A stretch of 64,000 nucleotides of DNA from Clostridiales bacterium (GCA_004556925.1 SFFI01000012.1:13621-77620); one strand, 5' to 3'. Positions 8,492 to 18,400 are shown, counted from the stretch's first letter. Notes: a model not told the origin generated them from the sequence alone. Program-made: numbers and translations.

Positions 8492-9442
8492 TTATTTATT
8501 TTCTGCAAGGAATTTTTCCACCTGCATAGCGGCAATCGCACCGTCTGCGGCAGCAGTGACCACTTGGCGCAAACTCTTGACCCGGACATCACCGGCTACA
8601 TAAACGCCAGGTAGGCTGCTTTCGCAGTTTTCATTGGTAATCGCGTAGCCAGCTTCATCACAGTCAATTTGATCCTTAAAAAGGTCGCTGTTAGGAATGT
8701 TGCCGATAAAGACGAAGCAACCTAAGAGACCGTCTTCTTCATCTGCTAAATATTCTTTCAGTTCGCCAGTCTTGGTATCCTTGAGGACGATCTTGTTCAA
8801 CAGGCCTTCACCTTCCAAGCGTTCGGGAACAGCATTCCAGATGATATCCAGTTTGTCGTTCTTAAAGGCACGCTCTTGGATAGATTTCGCTGCACGCAGT
8901 TCATCTCTGCGGTGAACCAGGTGGACGATACGAGCAAAGTTTGTCAGGTACATGGCTTCTTCTACGGCAGAGTCGCCGCCACCAATAACAAAGACTTCAA
9001 AGTCTTCGAAGAAGTTAGCGTCACAGGTTGCACAGTATGAAACGCCCTTACCCGTAAATTCTGCTTCGCCCGGGCAGCCGATTTTTCTAGGGTTGGCCCC
9101 GGTAGCTAAAATGACTGTCTTGGCTTCGTAGAGGGTTTCTGCCTTGCCAACATAAACCTTCTTAATATTACCCTGAAGTTCAACCTTGCTGACGTTGCCA
9201 GAGATACGCTCGGCGCCAAAGCGGTTGACTTGCTCTGAAAAACGGGCAATTAAGGAAGGGCCACTCTCACCTTCAGGATTCTGGCCAGGATAGTTTTCGA
9301 CATCATCTGTAATGGAGATTTGACCACCGTCAGCGGCTTTCTCAATCAAAAGAGTATCCAGGCGTGAACGTCCGGCATAGAGGGCAGCAGCAAGACCTGC
9401 AGGGCCTGCACCAATAATAATTAGATCATAAACTTTGCTCAT
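8492..9442 (-). CDS. trxB: Thioredoxin reductase
   Basis: A 316-residue flavoprotein that transfers electrons from NADPH to thioredoxin. It has the FAD motif GAGPAGLAAALYAG at the N-terminus, redox pair CATC (Cys137/Cys140), nucleotide motif GGGDSAVEEA followed by HRRDELRA, whose arginines favour NADPH, and the C-terminal FAD motif GVYVAGDV. Length is that of the low-molecular-weight bacterial enzyme. It sits between grdB and trxA; a hairpin in the grdB-trxB gap may modulate expression. Confidence 0.97.
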   Translation of the reverse strand: MSKVYDLIIIGAGPAGLAAALYAGRSRLDTLLIEKAADGGQISITDDVENYPGQNPEGESGPSLIARFSEQVNRFGAERISGNVSKVELQGNIKKVYVGKAETLYEAKTVILATGANPRKIGCPGEAEFTGKGVSYCATCDANFFEDFEVFVIGGGDSAVEEAMYLTNFARIVHLVHRRDELRAAKSIQERAFKNDKLDIIWNAVPERLEGEGLLNKIVLKDTKTGELKEYLADEEDGLLGCFVFIGNIPNSDLFKDQIDCDEAGYAITNENCESSLPGVYVAGDVRVKSLRQVVTAAADGAIAAMQVEKFLAENK

Positions 9443-9484
9443 TCTTTTTCATCCTCCCACATTTACTGTAGGTTTACATTATAT

Positions 9485-9514
9485 GCCTGCGAGAACAATT
9501 TTGCTCTCGCAGGC
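9485..9514 (-). other. Hairpin between grdB and trxB
   Basis: GCCTGCGAGA (9485-9494) and TCTCGCAGGC (9505-9514) form a perfect 10-base stem with a 10-base loop directly after the grdB stop. There is no U-tract on the minus strand. It probably stabilises the upstream grdEB message or marks a processing site. Confidence 0.6.
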
Positions 9515-9520
9515 CAGGTG

Positions 9521-10834
9521 TTACTTCACTTCAAAAATGGTCTGATCATCAACTTCAGTTTGGAGTGCTGCGAGGGCAGTCTCTACGATATGCCTTCTCA
9601 GCTTTACTTCCTCATCGCGTTCTAGCCCAGGATTGCCAAGCGGGTGAGGAATTGCGACGGCTGGTACGATTCTGTTGGCACCAACTGTCAGAGAAATTGG
9701 GGTAACCGTACATACGTGTACGACCGGGAAACCGGCACGCTCAATTTCTTTTACCATCGTTGCACCGCAACGTGTACAAGTTCCTCAGGTAGAGGTGAGG
9801 ATAACTGCGTCAACATTCTGATCTTTCAGCTTTTGCGCAATCTCCTCAGCAAATTTCTTGGCAGAGGCTACGGCGGTTCCGTTACCTACTGTGGTGTAAT
9901 AGTAGTCATTTAATTTGCCGATCTTACCCTCTTTTTCCATTTGGCGGAGGATGTCAACGGGAATGACTCTGTCAGGGTCTTCGTTAGCGTATACGGGGTC
10001 GTGACCACCGTGCGCAGTTTCGAAGTTAGTGGAATCCAGATCATCAATGCCAGAGATATTGTATTCACCATAGTGAGAGGCAGATGAAGACTCAATGTGA
10101 TCGGGGTTGCCCTTGGGGACAATACCACCGGAAGTCACAATTGCGATATTGGCGTGAGCCAGATCCTTGAGAGCGGGGGCGGGATCCACATGGTCGAAGA
10201 TGGGCATGGGGTATTCGGTTTCGAATTCGTCACCAGCCAGCTTCTTAATGATCATGTCGACTGCACGCTTAGCACCGCGTTCTTCTGCGAAATAGTTCTT
10301 ACGAACGCCTTGGGGAATATAACCCTCGGCCTTGGCAGAACCAATTTCCTCGCCGTGCAGGATCTTGAGGGCCAGCTTAGCCATCACAGGGACAGCCTTC
10401 CGCATGGCGGCAGCAGAGTTACCCGTCTCGACGATTAAGACGTCGGACTTGTACATATCTGCACCGGGGTTCTCAATGTACATGCCGGATATGACCGGGA
10501 TGCCCAGCTCGTTTTTCACAGAGCTAGCGATAGAACCACAGGCCACACCGTAACGGCCAGCGTTAAAGGCAGGGCCAGCGATGAAGAGGTCAGGATCCTC
10601 TTCCTTTACCCATTCCAAAATGGTGGCTGTGGCTTCTTCCATGTTTTCGCCAAAGTAGGAGTCACCACAGATAATTGTGCTGGTGATCTCACACTCATCG
10701 CCCAGAGCCTTTGTGAAGGCTAAACCGGGACCGACTTTACCTTCGCGTTTTTCTGGAGGTATATCTGCCTTTTCTTCACCGCCTACTTGGCCAAAGAACT
10801 GGTTAATGTAATGGACAATCTTATATTTAGCCAT
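9521..10834 (-). CDS. grdB: Glycine reductase component B gamma subunit GrdB, selenoprotein (UGA = Sec350)
   Basis: A 437-residue selenoprotein that, with the pyruvoyl-containing GrdE, cleaves the C-N bond of glycine and transfers the carboxymethyl group to GrdA. TGA at 9785-9787 interrupts the frame in the context VILTST-U-GTCTRCGATMVK, the signature of GrdB, and is residue 350 counting from the ATG at 10834, matching the characterised protein. Without recoding the gene appears as two pieces of 349 and 78 residues; the second continues in the same frame and is conserved (VPISLTVGANRIVPAVAI). A hairpin with a GGU loop starts 13 bases after the UGA. It lies 15 bases after grdE. Confidence 0.97.
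9758..9772 (-). promoter_or_regulatory. Candidate bSECIS hairpin of grdB
   Basis: On the minus strand CGTTGC-GGT-GCAACG forms a perfect six-base stem with a GGU loop. The loop begins 19 bases after the UGA. Both the spacing and the G residues opening the loop agree with the bacterial SECIS consensus, so this is the better of the two SECIS candidates here. Confidence 0.75.
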
Positions 10835-10849
10835 TGCTTGCTCCTTTCT

Positions 10850-12130
10850 TTAGCGGGCGCTGAGCTTGTTAAAGCCCATTTCGTTAGTAGCTCCGGTAAT
10901 AACCTGGAGCTCAGCGATGATTGAACCGTCTGCTTGCAGAGAGCCTTGGTGGCCACCAGCAATCGTGTCAACATAATCCAGGGTACCAATGACTTTGTCC
11001 ATCTTAGGCAGGTGGATGACTTCATTGGCGTTGCCGCCGGTGACACAAGCATTTGCCTTGGGGTCAGCGTCAGCCAAAGACTGAGACTTACCGTCTTGGC
11101 CAGCATATTCGTCTGTAATGATGACGGTTTTAATACCCTTATCTTCGATCTTGGTGCAGTTCATAATGAGGTCGGTATCGGGGTTGCCGAAGCCCTCCTG
11201 AGAAATGATTGCACCATCCAGAGAGAGGTATTCTGCCAGTTTAGCAGACCAGTCTGAAGACCGGATCTTATCTGCCAGATAAACGTTCTCATTGGTGATA
11301 ATTTGACCAACAAAGTTGATGGTCTTGCCGTGCTCTTTAAAAAGCTCAGCAACGACGGGGTTGTTCTGATGGTGGTAAGTGGTGTTCTTGTCACAGGCAG
11401 AAACACAGTTACCAGAAACAATTGCGCCGTCCATAGTTTCTGTAGGGCTGATGATCGTCGGTACGATACGTTTGGCATCTACGCCGTATACGTATGTATC
11501 GTGGAGCAGGCCCTGACTTTGCAGCATTTGCACATAGCCTACACGGGGCAGGCCGGGGAAGTTTTCAAAGCTCTCTTTGATGGTAGGAGATTCAAAGGTC
11601 TCCGTTTCATCTGGGCTGAGTTCCCTCGCTAATTCTGCAATTTCGCAAGCAATTTTGAACCCTGCCATACGGGCGGCATGTTCATATTCGTGCTGCTTAA
11701 AGTTTTCTTGAGGTTCGATCACCAAGACCAGGTTATTGAGCTTAGAGAAGGGGGTGTAGTCGGCACCAGGGCCAGACATATCGATGATCCCTTCCTGGAA
11801 GCCTACAATGCGGCCTGCCGTTACGACAGCCATGCCGCGCAGGACATGGGTTACCCCACTACCTACTGTGGTTTCCTTAGCCACCATACCAGGGAAAACG
11901 CCACCGGGACCCTCAACTTTTACGCGGGGTTGGATGACATCCTTAACAGGTGTGATGCGGATGCTCTCACCAGGTTTGGCTATCTCGAAATGTGCGTCTT
12001 TGATCAGTTCATCCTGGAGAACTGAGGCCACTAATGCATCGGGATCAACGTAAAGCACGCCGTTTTCAATACGGGGGTTTTTGTCGAACTTAATGTCATT
12101 AATGTCGATGTAACCGAGTTGAAGCTTCAC
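10850..12130 (-). CDS. grdE: Glycine reductase component B proprotein GrdE (pyruvoyl precursor)
   Basis: A 426-residue proprotein. It self-cleaves before a cysteine to give a small beta subunit and a larger alpha subunit, the latter starting with the pyruvoyl group that binds the amino group of glycine as a Schiff base. The cleavage site is visible as VSGNCVSACDKN, with Cys242 at the position described for E. acidaminophilum GrdE. The mature fragments would be about 241 and 185 residues. Other conserved stretches are PGGVFPGMVA and VLRGMAVVTAGRIVGFQEG. Gene order grdX-grdE-grdB places the catalytic component B genes first in the operon. Confidence 0.97.
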   Translation of the reverse strand: MKLQLGYIDINDIKFDKNPRIENGVLYVDPDALVASVLQDELIKDAHFEIAKPGESIRITPVKDVIQPRVKVEGPGGVFPGMVAKETTVGSGVTHVLRGMAVVTAGRIVGFQEGIIDMSGPGADYTPFSKLNNLVLVIEPQENFKQHEYEHAARMAGFKIACEIAELARELSPDETETFESPTIKESFENFPGLPRVGYVQMLQSQGLLHDTYVYGVDAKRIVPTIISPTETMDGAIVSGNCVSACDKNTTYHHQNNPVVAELFKEHGKTINFVGQIITNENVYLADKIRSSDWSAKLAEYLSLDGAIISQEGFGNPDTDLIMNCTKIEDKGIKTVIITDEYAGQDGKSQSLADADPKANACVTGGNANEVIHLPKMDKVIGTLDYVDTIAGGHQGSLQADGSIIAELQVITGATNEMGFNKLSAR

Positions 12131-12167
12131 CTTAGTAAATTCCTTTCTTTAGAGTTTCTATCTGCAT

Positions 12168-12187
12168 AAGGCCCGAGCTTGGGCTTT
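12168..12187 (-). other. Hairpin between grdX and grdE
   Basis: AAGGCCC and GGGCTTT pair over seven bases (one G-U) around a 6-base loop. Some U residues follow on the minus strand (CTTATG), too few for a strong terminator. It is one of several hairpins in the gaps of this operon. Confidence 0.4.
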
Positions 12188-12203
12188 ATTGCCAGGCTTA
12201 GTG

Positions 12204-12596
12204 CTAGAGGGTGGTCAGCCCTGCCGACGGGAAAGCAGAAACGATCAGAGTGTAGTCAATCAGTTGACAATCCTCTTTAACCCTCTCTGGCATCTCTTCC
12301 ACGTAATGCGGCCGCAAGTCAATAAACTTTTGGGCTGTGGCCTCTGCCGACTCAATCAGTTTGAGCGAGTCAAAGTCCGTCTGACCACTTTTTCCGCTAG
12401 CCATCAGCACAGACTTATAGGGTGTTTCATTTGGTTTCACGCTGCCAGACAGGGGGTGGGTTAGGAGGCAGTTTCCTTCGTGAATTTGGTCCCGCATGAC
12501 ATGTAAGATGCCCAGGTAGGTTTCATCATGGTATTGGACTTCCACGATAGAAGATAGCTTATCCCTCACTAAAGGATTATTCGTCACAATCCACAT
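12204..12596 (-). CDS. grdX: GrdX family protein
   Basis: A 130-residue protein of unknown biochemical role that is found with glycine/betaine reductase operons. Recognised from the N-terminus WIVTNNPLV and the central block LLTHPLSGSVKPNETPYKS, which are family hallmarks. No membrane segment or signal peptide. It is the first gene of the operon, behind a TATAAT box. A GTGAGG ribosome-binding sequence precedes the ATG at 12596. A regulatory or assembly role is often supposed but not shown. Confidence 0.9.
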   Translation of the reverse strand: MWIVTNNPLVRDKLSSIVEVQYHDETYLGILHVMRDQIHEGNCLLTHPLSGSVKPNETPYKSVLMASGKSGQTDFDSLKLIESAEATAQKFIDLRPHYVEEMPERVKEDCQLIDYTLIVSAFPSAGLTTL

Positions 12597-12627
12597 TTGG
12601 CCCTAAACCTCACTTCTAGCACTATCG

Positions 12628-12696
12628 ATTATACATTATTACGATCTTTATTACTATATTTTTTCATGATAAAGGCCCTGCTTACAGGGTTTTATC
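12628..12696 (-). promoter_or_regulatory. Glycine reductase operon promoter with upstream dyad
   Basis: A perfect TATAAT lies at 12633-12628 on the minus strand, 31 bases before the grdX ATG. No clear -35 box stands 17 bases upstream (TAGTAA). Just beyond is a dyad, GATAAA..CCCTG..CAGGG..TTTATC (12668-12696), centred near -61 relative to the likely start. A weak -35 plus an upstream palindrome suggests activator control; the dyad could alternatively end the plsC transcript. I saw no glycine riboswitch motif here. Confidence 0.55.
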
Positions 12697-12832
12697 GTCT
12701 TTGCCTATGTTTACCCCCGGGTAAAGGCGATCAGCAGGCAACTTGGCCATGGTTTTTCTTGAATGGCGTTTTTTCTTCGCTAGAAAAAACAATAAGCAAA
12801 CAGGGGGGCGTCAGGCCTGTAAAGCCCTTCAT

Positions 12833-14299
12833 CTATGACTTTTTTGTCTTGTAAAGTTTAGTATGTAAATATAAAGATAGATCAACAAGTCTAATAACAG
12901 CCAAAGGGTTGTGGGGGTATAAACGTAAAAGCGCTTCCCCATTTTTGACTTGCACGTAGTCCCCCTGGCTAAACATCAAGAGGCTACCGGGCCTTAGGGG
13001 GAGGCGAACCCTGCCTTCCGGCCCTTCTAAATAACATCCACGAGCATTCAGGCGCAGGAGGCCGGGCCGCTTGCCTGCTTTGTGCTCCGAGGCGAGGGGG
13101 CCCACGTCTTCATAGTTAATCGGCAGAGTCACGAGGAAGTGAGGGGCGGCTTGGTCTCTTTCCCCCAGGCCCAATTTGCCCAGATCTTGCCAGGTCAGCC
13201 AGCTTGCCAGGACAGAGTCCTGGTCCACCGGCCTTGAAGCTTCTGACTCCGCCGCTGACCTCTCGATAAGCCTTTGCCAGGCTGAGCCCTCCTCTTGTAT
13301 TTGCCAGTGGTGCCAAGCGCCTATGTCTTTTGGCATGAAACCCCGGTTGAGTTGATTTGCACTAGGCCCCTCCAGGCCTCCAGCCAGCAAGGGCAGAGGG
13401 CTTTCAGGCTCAGGGGGACCCTTTTCTCCTGTGACCACTTGGTAATTAGCGTTAAACCTGAAGCTCGCGCCACAAGCTTGGCAGCTAAGCAACCAGCCAT
13501 CAGCCTGCATAACCTCTGCCCTGCCGCAAGCGGGGCAGGCGTGCAGGATGAGGCTAAGGCCCGCCAGCTTACGCCCACGGCTATATTTTGAGCTGTGCCG
13601 GTGGGCCCAGGCGGGGTCATCGTAAGAAAGTTGGGCCTGGAGTTTTTGCTGCCAGCCGGCCTGGTCCAGTTTAGCCCATTCTCCTGCCCGGGCCAAAACG
13701 TCTAGTCTGGCCTCCACCTTGCCACAGCGAAACCGCCCTTGATTCCAGCGAGGCCAGGCCAGGTAGGCCCCAGAAAGCCTTACCGTAATGACACAGGCTT
13801 GGGCCTTTGCCGCTAGCCGAAGGGTGCCGTAATCAAAAGGGCTGGGTCTACCATCAATAGACCGCTGCCCCTCAGGGAAAATTAAGACCCGCTCCTGATT
13901 TTTGAGGGCTCGCAAGATTTGACGCAGGGCCGCGGGATCGGCCACAAATTGCTGGATAGGAATAGCCCGCAAAGCCCGCATCATCCCCTTAAATTTAGAA
14001 ACATGAGCCAGGAAATATCCCACCACAAAGCGGATCGGCCGGGCTTTCAAGGCCAGCATGACAAAGATAGGATCGGTAAAGGATTGGTGATTGGCGAGTA
14101 AGAGTACGGGTTCCTCACTCTCTAAGGCCGCTTCAACCCCTGGACCATAGGCATAACTAAAACGGAAGCAAACTTTTGCCCAAATCCAGAGGGCCAGGTA
14201 GGACAGGTACCAAAGCGGGTAGGTATACCAGGGCCAATCTGGACGGCCTTTAGCCTTAGTTTTCGCCTTACTGACCCGTGGGGACTTTTGCTCTGCCAT
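12833..14299 (-). CDS. PlsC-like 1-acylglycerol-3-phosphate acyltransferase with zinc ribbon
   Basis: A 488-residue protein. The N-terminal half is a lysophospholipid acyltransferase domain: a membrane segment at about 26-48, the catalytic NHQSFTD (His71-Asp76) and the glycerol-phosphate binding motif FPEGQRS (141-147). These make phosphatidate synthesis from lysophosphatidate the likely activity. Unlike ordinary PlsC (about 240 residues), a zinc ribbon follows, CPACG (255-259) and CQACG (273-277). Then comes an uncharacterised region of about 200 residues ending in a beta-rich, PH/GRAM-like-looking stretch; that last comparison is only an impression. The ATG at 14299 has AAAGGAGG 11 bases upstream. 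It stands alone, upstream of the grd operon on the same strand. Confidence 0.85.
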   Translation of the reverse strand: MAEQKSPRVSKAKTKAKGRPDWPWYTYPLWYLSYLALWIWAKVCFRFSYAYGPGVEAALESEEPVLLLANHQSFTDPIFVMLALKARPIRFVVGYFLAHVSKFKGMMRALRAIPIQQFVADPAALRQILRALKNQERVLIFPEGQRSIDGRPSPFDYGTLRLAAKAQACVITVRLSGAYLAWPRWNQGRFRCGKVEARLDVLARAGEWAKLDQAGWQQKLQAQLSYDDPAWAHRHSSKYSRGRKLAGLSLILHACPACGRAEVMQADGWLLSCQACGASFRFNANYQVVTGEKGPPEPESPLPLLAGGLEGPSANQLNRGFMPKDIGAWHHWQIQEEGSAWQRLIERSAAESEASRPVDQDSVLASWLTWQDLGKLGLGERDQAAPHFLVTLPINYEDVGPLASEHKAGKRPGLLRLNARGCYLEGPEGRVRLPLRPGSLLMFSQGDYVQVKNGEALLRLYPHNPLAVIRLVDLSLYLHTKLYKTKKS

Positions 14300-14375
14300 A
14301 AAAGTTCTTGCCTCCTTTACACAGCTATTATAGACAAAAGTTTAACTGCATTTGGAATCGGTTCAAAATTAAAGC

Positions 14376-14404
14376 CTGCAATTTAAGGGTGGCTCCCCTA
14401 TAAT
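14376..14404 (+). promoter_or_regulatory. Possible promoter of the HAD phosphatase gene
   Basis: TATAAT at 14399-14404 with CTGCAA 17 bases upstream as a poor -35 box. The predicted leader of about 65 bases ends in GAGGT four bases before the ATG at 14474. Confidence 0.45.
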
Positions 14405-14473
14405 ATGAAGTCGAGTCGTCCCCTGGCTCAGGGGACAGTATGTCAACCCCATGCGACCTAAAATGAGGTAATT

Positions 14474-15319
14474 ATGCAGGAATTCTTGAAGGTAGATGAT
14501 TTTCTTGAGGGTACACGGCGAGCCGCGGCCGTACCAGTAGAAGGGCCCATTAAACTTATCGTATCAGACTTCGATGGCACGCTCTTACCTGAGTCTTATC
14601 CCGAGTTAGAGGCTGATGTCCCCGCAATGGTTCACGCCATTCATGAGGCAGGCTTAATTTTTGCGGCTGCTTCTGGCCGGCATTACACCAACCTGTCCTC
14701 CCTCATGGCAGAGTATGCCGACGATGTGATTTTCCTTTCCAATAATGGCGCCCATATCAGCGACGGCCATACCCATATTGGCTGCTTTCCCCTGCCCACG
14801 AAGGCCGTACCCCTCATCCTCCAAACGATTGAAGAAGTCGGGGCTACTCCAGTCATCTCCGGCTTAAATGCCACCTACCTGTTCACTCTGCCTGAAGAGC
14901 AAGAACACCTCTACCTCGAAAGTCTGGGTAAGCTGATAATGATTAAGGACATCCGAGAAGTTAAGGATACCATCATTAAAATTTCTGCCTATTCTGCCCC
15001 TGGCATCCTAGGCATTTCTGATTACTTGTCTGCCAAGTTGGGAGATCAATACCAGGCAGCGATCTCCGGCCGTCACTGGCAGGATTTCACCCTGGCTTCC
15101 AAGGGTAAGGCTTTACGCTACGTTTTGGATGAACTCCATTTGCAGCCAGACCAAGTCATGTGTTTTGGTGACAACTACAACGACCGAGACATGTTGGCCC
15201 TGGCTGGCCACTCCTACGCCATGGAGGACGCTGTACCAGCCGTAAAATCCTGGGCGCAAGGTACCGTCAAGCACGTTCCCTCCTTTGTCATGCACTACCT
15301 GCACGCCCGGACCTTTTAA
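14474..15319 (+). CDS. Cof-type HAD-IIB family hydrolase
   Basis: A 281-residue phosphatase of the haloacid dehalogenase superfamily. Motif I is VSDFDGTLL, with nucleophile and acid/base aspartates. The metal-binding motif IV is CFGDNYNDRDML. The size and the cap inserted between motifs II and III are typical of subclass IIB, which mostly hydrolyses sugar phosphates and flavin/pyridoxal phosphates. About 25 residues precede motif I, longer than the usual few; the ATG at 14474 is nevertheless supported by GAGGT. It stands alone, convergent with rpoC, sharing a two-way terminator. Confidence 0.9.
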   Translation: MQEFLKVDDFLEGTRRAAAVPVEGPIKLIVSDFDGTLLPESYPELEADVPAMVHAIHEAGLIFAAASGRHYTNLSSLMAEYADDVIFLSNNGAHISDGHTHIGCFPLPTKAVPLILQTIEEVGATPVISGLNATYLFTLPEEQEHLYLESLGKLIMIKDIREVKDTIIKISAYSAPGILGISDYLSAKLGDQYQAAISGRHWQDFTLASKGKALRYVLDELHLQPDQVMCFGDNYNDRDMLALAGHSYAMEDAVPAVKSWAQGTVKHVPSFVMHYLHARTF

Positions 15320-15332
15320 GGTATTTGTCCAT

Positions 15333-15380
15333 AAAAAAACTGCCTCTCTGCCCTAGGGCTGGAGAGGCAGTTTTTATTTT
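15333..15380. terminator. Bidirectional terminator between HAD gene and rpoC
   Basis: AAACTGCCTCTC pairs with GAGAGGCAGTTT, with a further palindrome GCCCTAGGGC inside. T-rich tracts stand on the 3' side in both directions (TTTTTATTTT on plus, TTTTTTTAT on minus), so it can serve both convergent genes. Confidence 0.9.
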
Positions 15381-15412
15381 AAATTTTGGCTCTTACACCT
15401 TGGGCTATGCCC

Positions 15413-18400
15413 TTAGTTCACAGCCATCTGCAAGAGGTCACGGTTTTCTGGTACATCCGGGACAGCGGTAATATTACGGTAGTCTGGCATCCCCGTACCG
15501 GCGGGGATCAACTTACCAATAATGACATTCTCCTTCAGGCCCTTCAGCTTATCAACCTTCCCCTTGAGGGCCGCATCGGTTAGGACGCGGGTCTGTTCTT
15601 GGAAGGAGGCAGCAGAGAGGAAGGACTCTGTAGCCAAGGCAGCCTTGGTAATACCCATGAGAGCACGTTCACCCACCGCAGCTTCCTTGCCTTCGGCGAT
15701 TACACGCTCGTTGGTATCCTTAAAGACAAAGTAGTCCACATTGGTACCGGTTAGGAAGTCCGTATCACCGGGATCTTCCACCTTAACCATGCGCAGCATC
15801 TGGCGCACGATAATTTCAATATGCTTGTCATTGATGTCAACGCCGTTGTTCTTGTAGACCTTGAGCACTTCATTAATGATGTAGGTCGCAACACCACGGG
15901 GACCCTTGATCGTCATGATGTCATGGGGGTTGACAGACCCATCCGTGATGAGGTCGCCCGCCTCTACAAACTCTCCATCTTCAACCAGCAAAGTCGTGTT
16001 GATGGGGATATTAAGCTTCTGCACTTCCCCTTCTTCGTTGGTGACAGTCACCTGGCGTTTGCGGTTTTCATCTTCCTGCAGGTGGACCGTGCCGCTGATG
16101 TCCGCGATAATTGCCTGCCCCTTAGGTTTACGGGCTTCAAAGAGTTCCTCAATACGGGGAAGACCCTGGGTAATATCGTCAGAGGATGCAACGCCACCAG
16201 TATGGAAGGTCCGCAGGGTGAGCTGGGTACCCGGTTCACCAATGGATTGCGCGGACATAATACCAACCGCCTCGCCTACAACCGTATGGCCACCCGTCGC
16301 CAGGTTCTTACCGTAGCAGTGGGCACAAACTCCGTGGCGGGATTCACAGGTCAGGTTAGACCGGATAGGAATCTTCTTGAAGTTGAGTGCTTCAATGCGC
16401 TCGGCCTGGTCAGCCGTGATCATGGTGTTTTCAGGAACTAGGACTTCACCAGTTTCGGGGTCAATAATATCTCTTGCTGCATAACGGCCGGAAATGCGGT
16501 CTGCCAGACGCTCGATAACTTTACGGTTGGCGCCAGAGCCAACGGCCACAGGGCCCACCTCAATAAACTCTTTGGTGCCGCAGTCTTCCTCCGTTACAAT
16601 AACGTCTTGTGCTACGTCTACCAGGCGTCTGGTCAAATAACCAGAGTCTGCCGTTTTTAGAGCGGTGTCGGACAAGGACTTACGGGCACCGTGGGATGAG
16701 ATGAAGAACTCATATACCGCCATGCCTTCACGCAGGTTGGATTTGATGGGGATTTCCAGCGTACGGCCGGACGTATCTACCATGTTACCCCGCATGCCTG
16801 CCAGCTGCTTAATCTGGTTAATATTACCACGCGCGCCTGAGTTGGACATCATGAAAACCGGGTTGTAAGGACCTAAGTTGGCCTTGAGGGCTTCCGTAAT
16901 GTCATCTGTAGTCCGGCGCCAAACATCGATGACCGCACGAGATCTGCCGTCATCATTTAAGATACCACGCTCATACTGGCGGTTAATCTTTTCAACCTTG
17001 GCCTCGGCCTCCTCAATCATGGCTTCCTTTACTTCAGGTACAACCATGTCAAAGATACCAATAGAGATACCACCCAGGGTTGAGTAGTGGTAGCCCAAGC
17101 TCTTAATGCGGTCCAGCATGTGGGCGGACTCGTTTAGGCCGTGCTTATTAATAGCCCGAGCAATAATCTGCCCTAACTGCTTCTTGCCGCAGAGGAAGTC
17201 GATTTCCAGGGCCAGCTCGTTGCCAGGAAGGGTCCGGTCAACGTAGCCCAGGTCTTGAGGGATCACGGAGTTAAGAATAAAGCGACCCAAGGACGAGGAA
17301 ACAGTTTGTTGGAAAGGCTTGCCGTCTTTCTCACCCTGCAGGCGCACCTTGATCTTGGCATGAAGCTCCAGATCTCCCTTGTCATAGGCCATAATGGCCT
17401 CGTCTAGGTCGGTATAGATGCCGCCTTCGCCCTTACAGCCGTCATCCACCATAGAGAGATAGTAAATGCCCAAGACCATGTCCTGTGTGGGTACGGTCAC
17501 AGGCTTGCCGTCCTGGGGCTTGAGTAGGTTGCCGGAGGCCAGCATCAGGAAGCGGGCTTCAGCTTGTGCTTCAGCAGACAGGGGCAGGTGGACAGCCATC
17601 TGGTCACCGTCGAAGTCGGCGTTGAAGGCGGTACAAGCTAAGGGGTGGAGCTTAATAGCCCGGCCCTGAACTAGGACAGGCTCAAAGGCCTGGATACCCA
17701 GTCTGTGCAGGGTAGGTGCCCGGTTGAGCAGGACGGGATGGTCCTTAATAACTTCTTCCAGGATTTCCCAAACCGCGTCATCTGCACGCTCAACCATGCG
17801 CTTGGCTGACTTCATGTTGTGGGCCAGCTCACGCTTTTCTAGCTCGTGCATGACAAAGGGCTTAAACAGCTCCAGTGCCATTTCCTGCGGTAGGCCGCAC
17901 TGGTGCATTTGGAGGTTAGGTCCGATGACGATAACAGAACGGCCAGAGTAGTCTACCCGCTTACCTAAGAGGTTCTGGCGGAAACGGCCCTGCTTGCCCT
18001 TCAGCAGGTCAGATAAGGATTTAAGCCTCCGGTTGCCCGCACCGGTAACGGCACGGCCGCGGCGACCATTGTCAATCAGGGCGTCCACGGATTCTTGCAG
18101 CATCCGCTTTTCATTGCGAATGATAATTTCCGGGGCACCCAGGTGCATCAATTTGGAGAGCCGGTTATTCCGGTTGATGACACGGCGGTAGAGGTCATTG
18201 AGGTCAGATGTCGCAAAACGTCCCCCATCCAGCTGAACCATAGGACGGAGCTCTGGCGGCAGGACTGGCAGAACGTCCAAAATCATCCAAGAAGGTTTAT
18301 TCCCAGATTTAGCGAAGCCTTCAATGACTTCCAAGCGCCGGATCAGGCGAATTTTCTTCTGACCCTTGGACTGGCGCATTTCCTCGCGCAGATCAATAGC

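Noticed and set aside
9785..9787. Nonsense mutation or pseudogene in grdB
   Set aside because: The codon is the known selenocysteine position with family context on both sides and a SECIS-like stem; the downstream part is conserved.
12597..12832. Glycine riboswitch upstream of grdX
   Set aside because: Such a switch would make sense here, but I could not find the conserved core motifs or a tandem aptamer layout; only simple hairpins are present.
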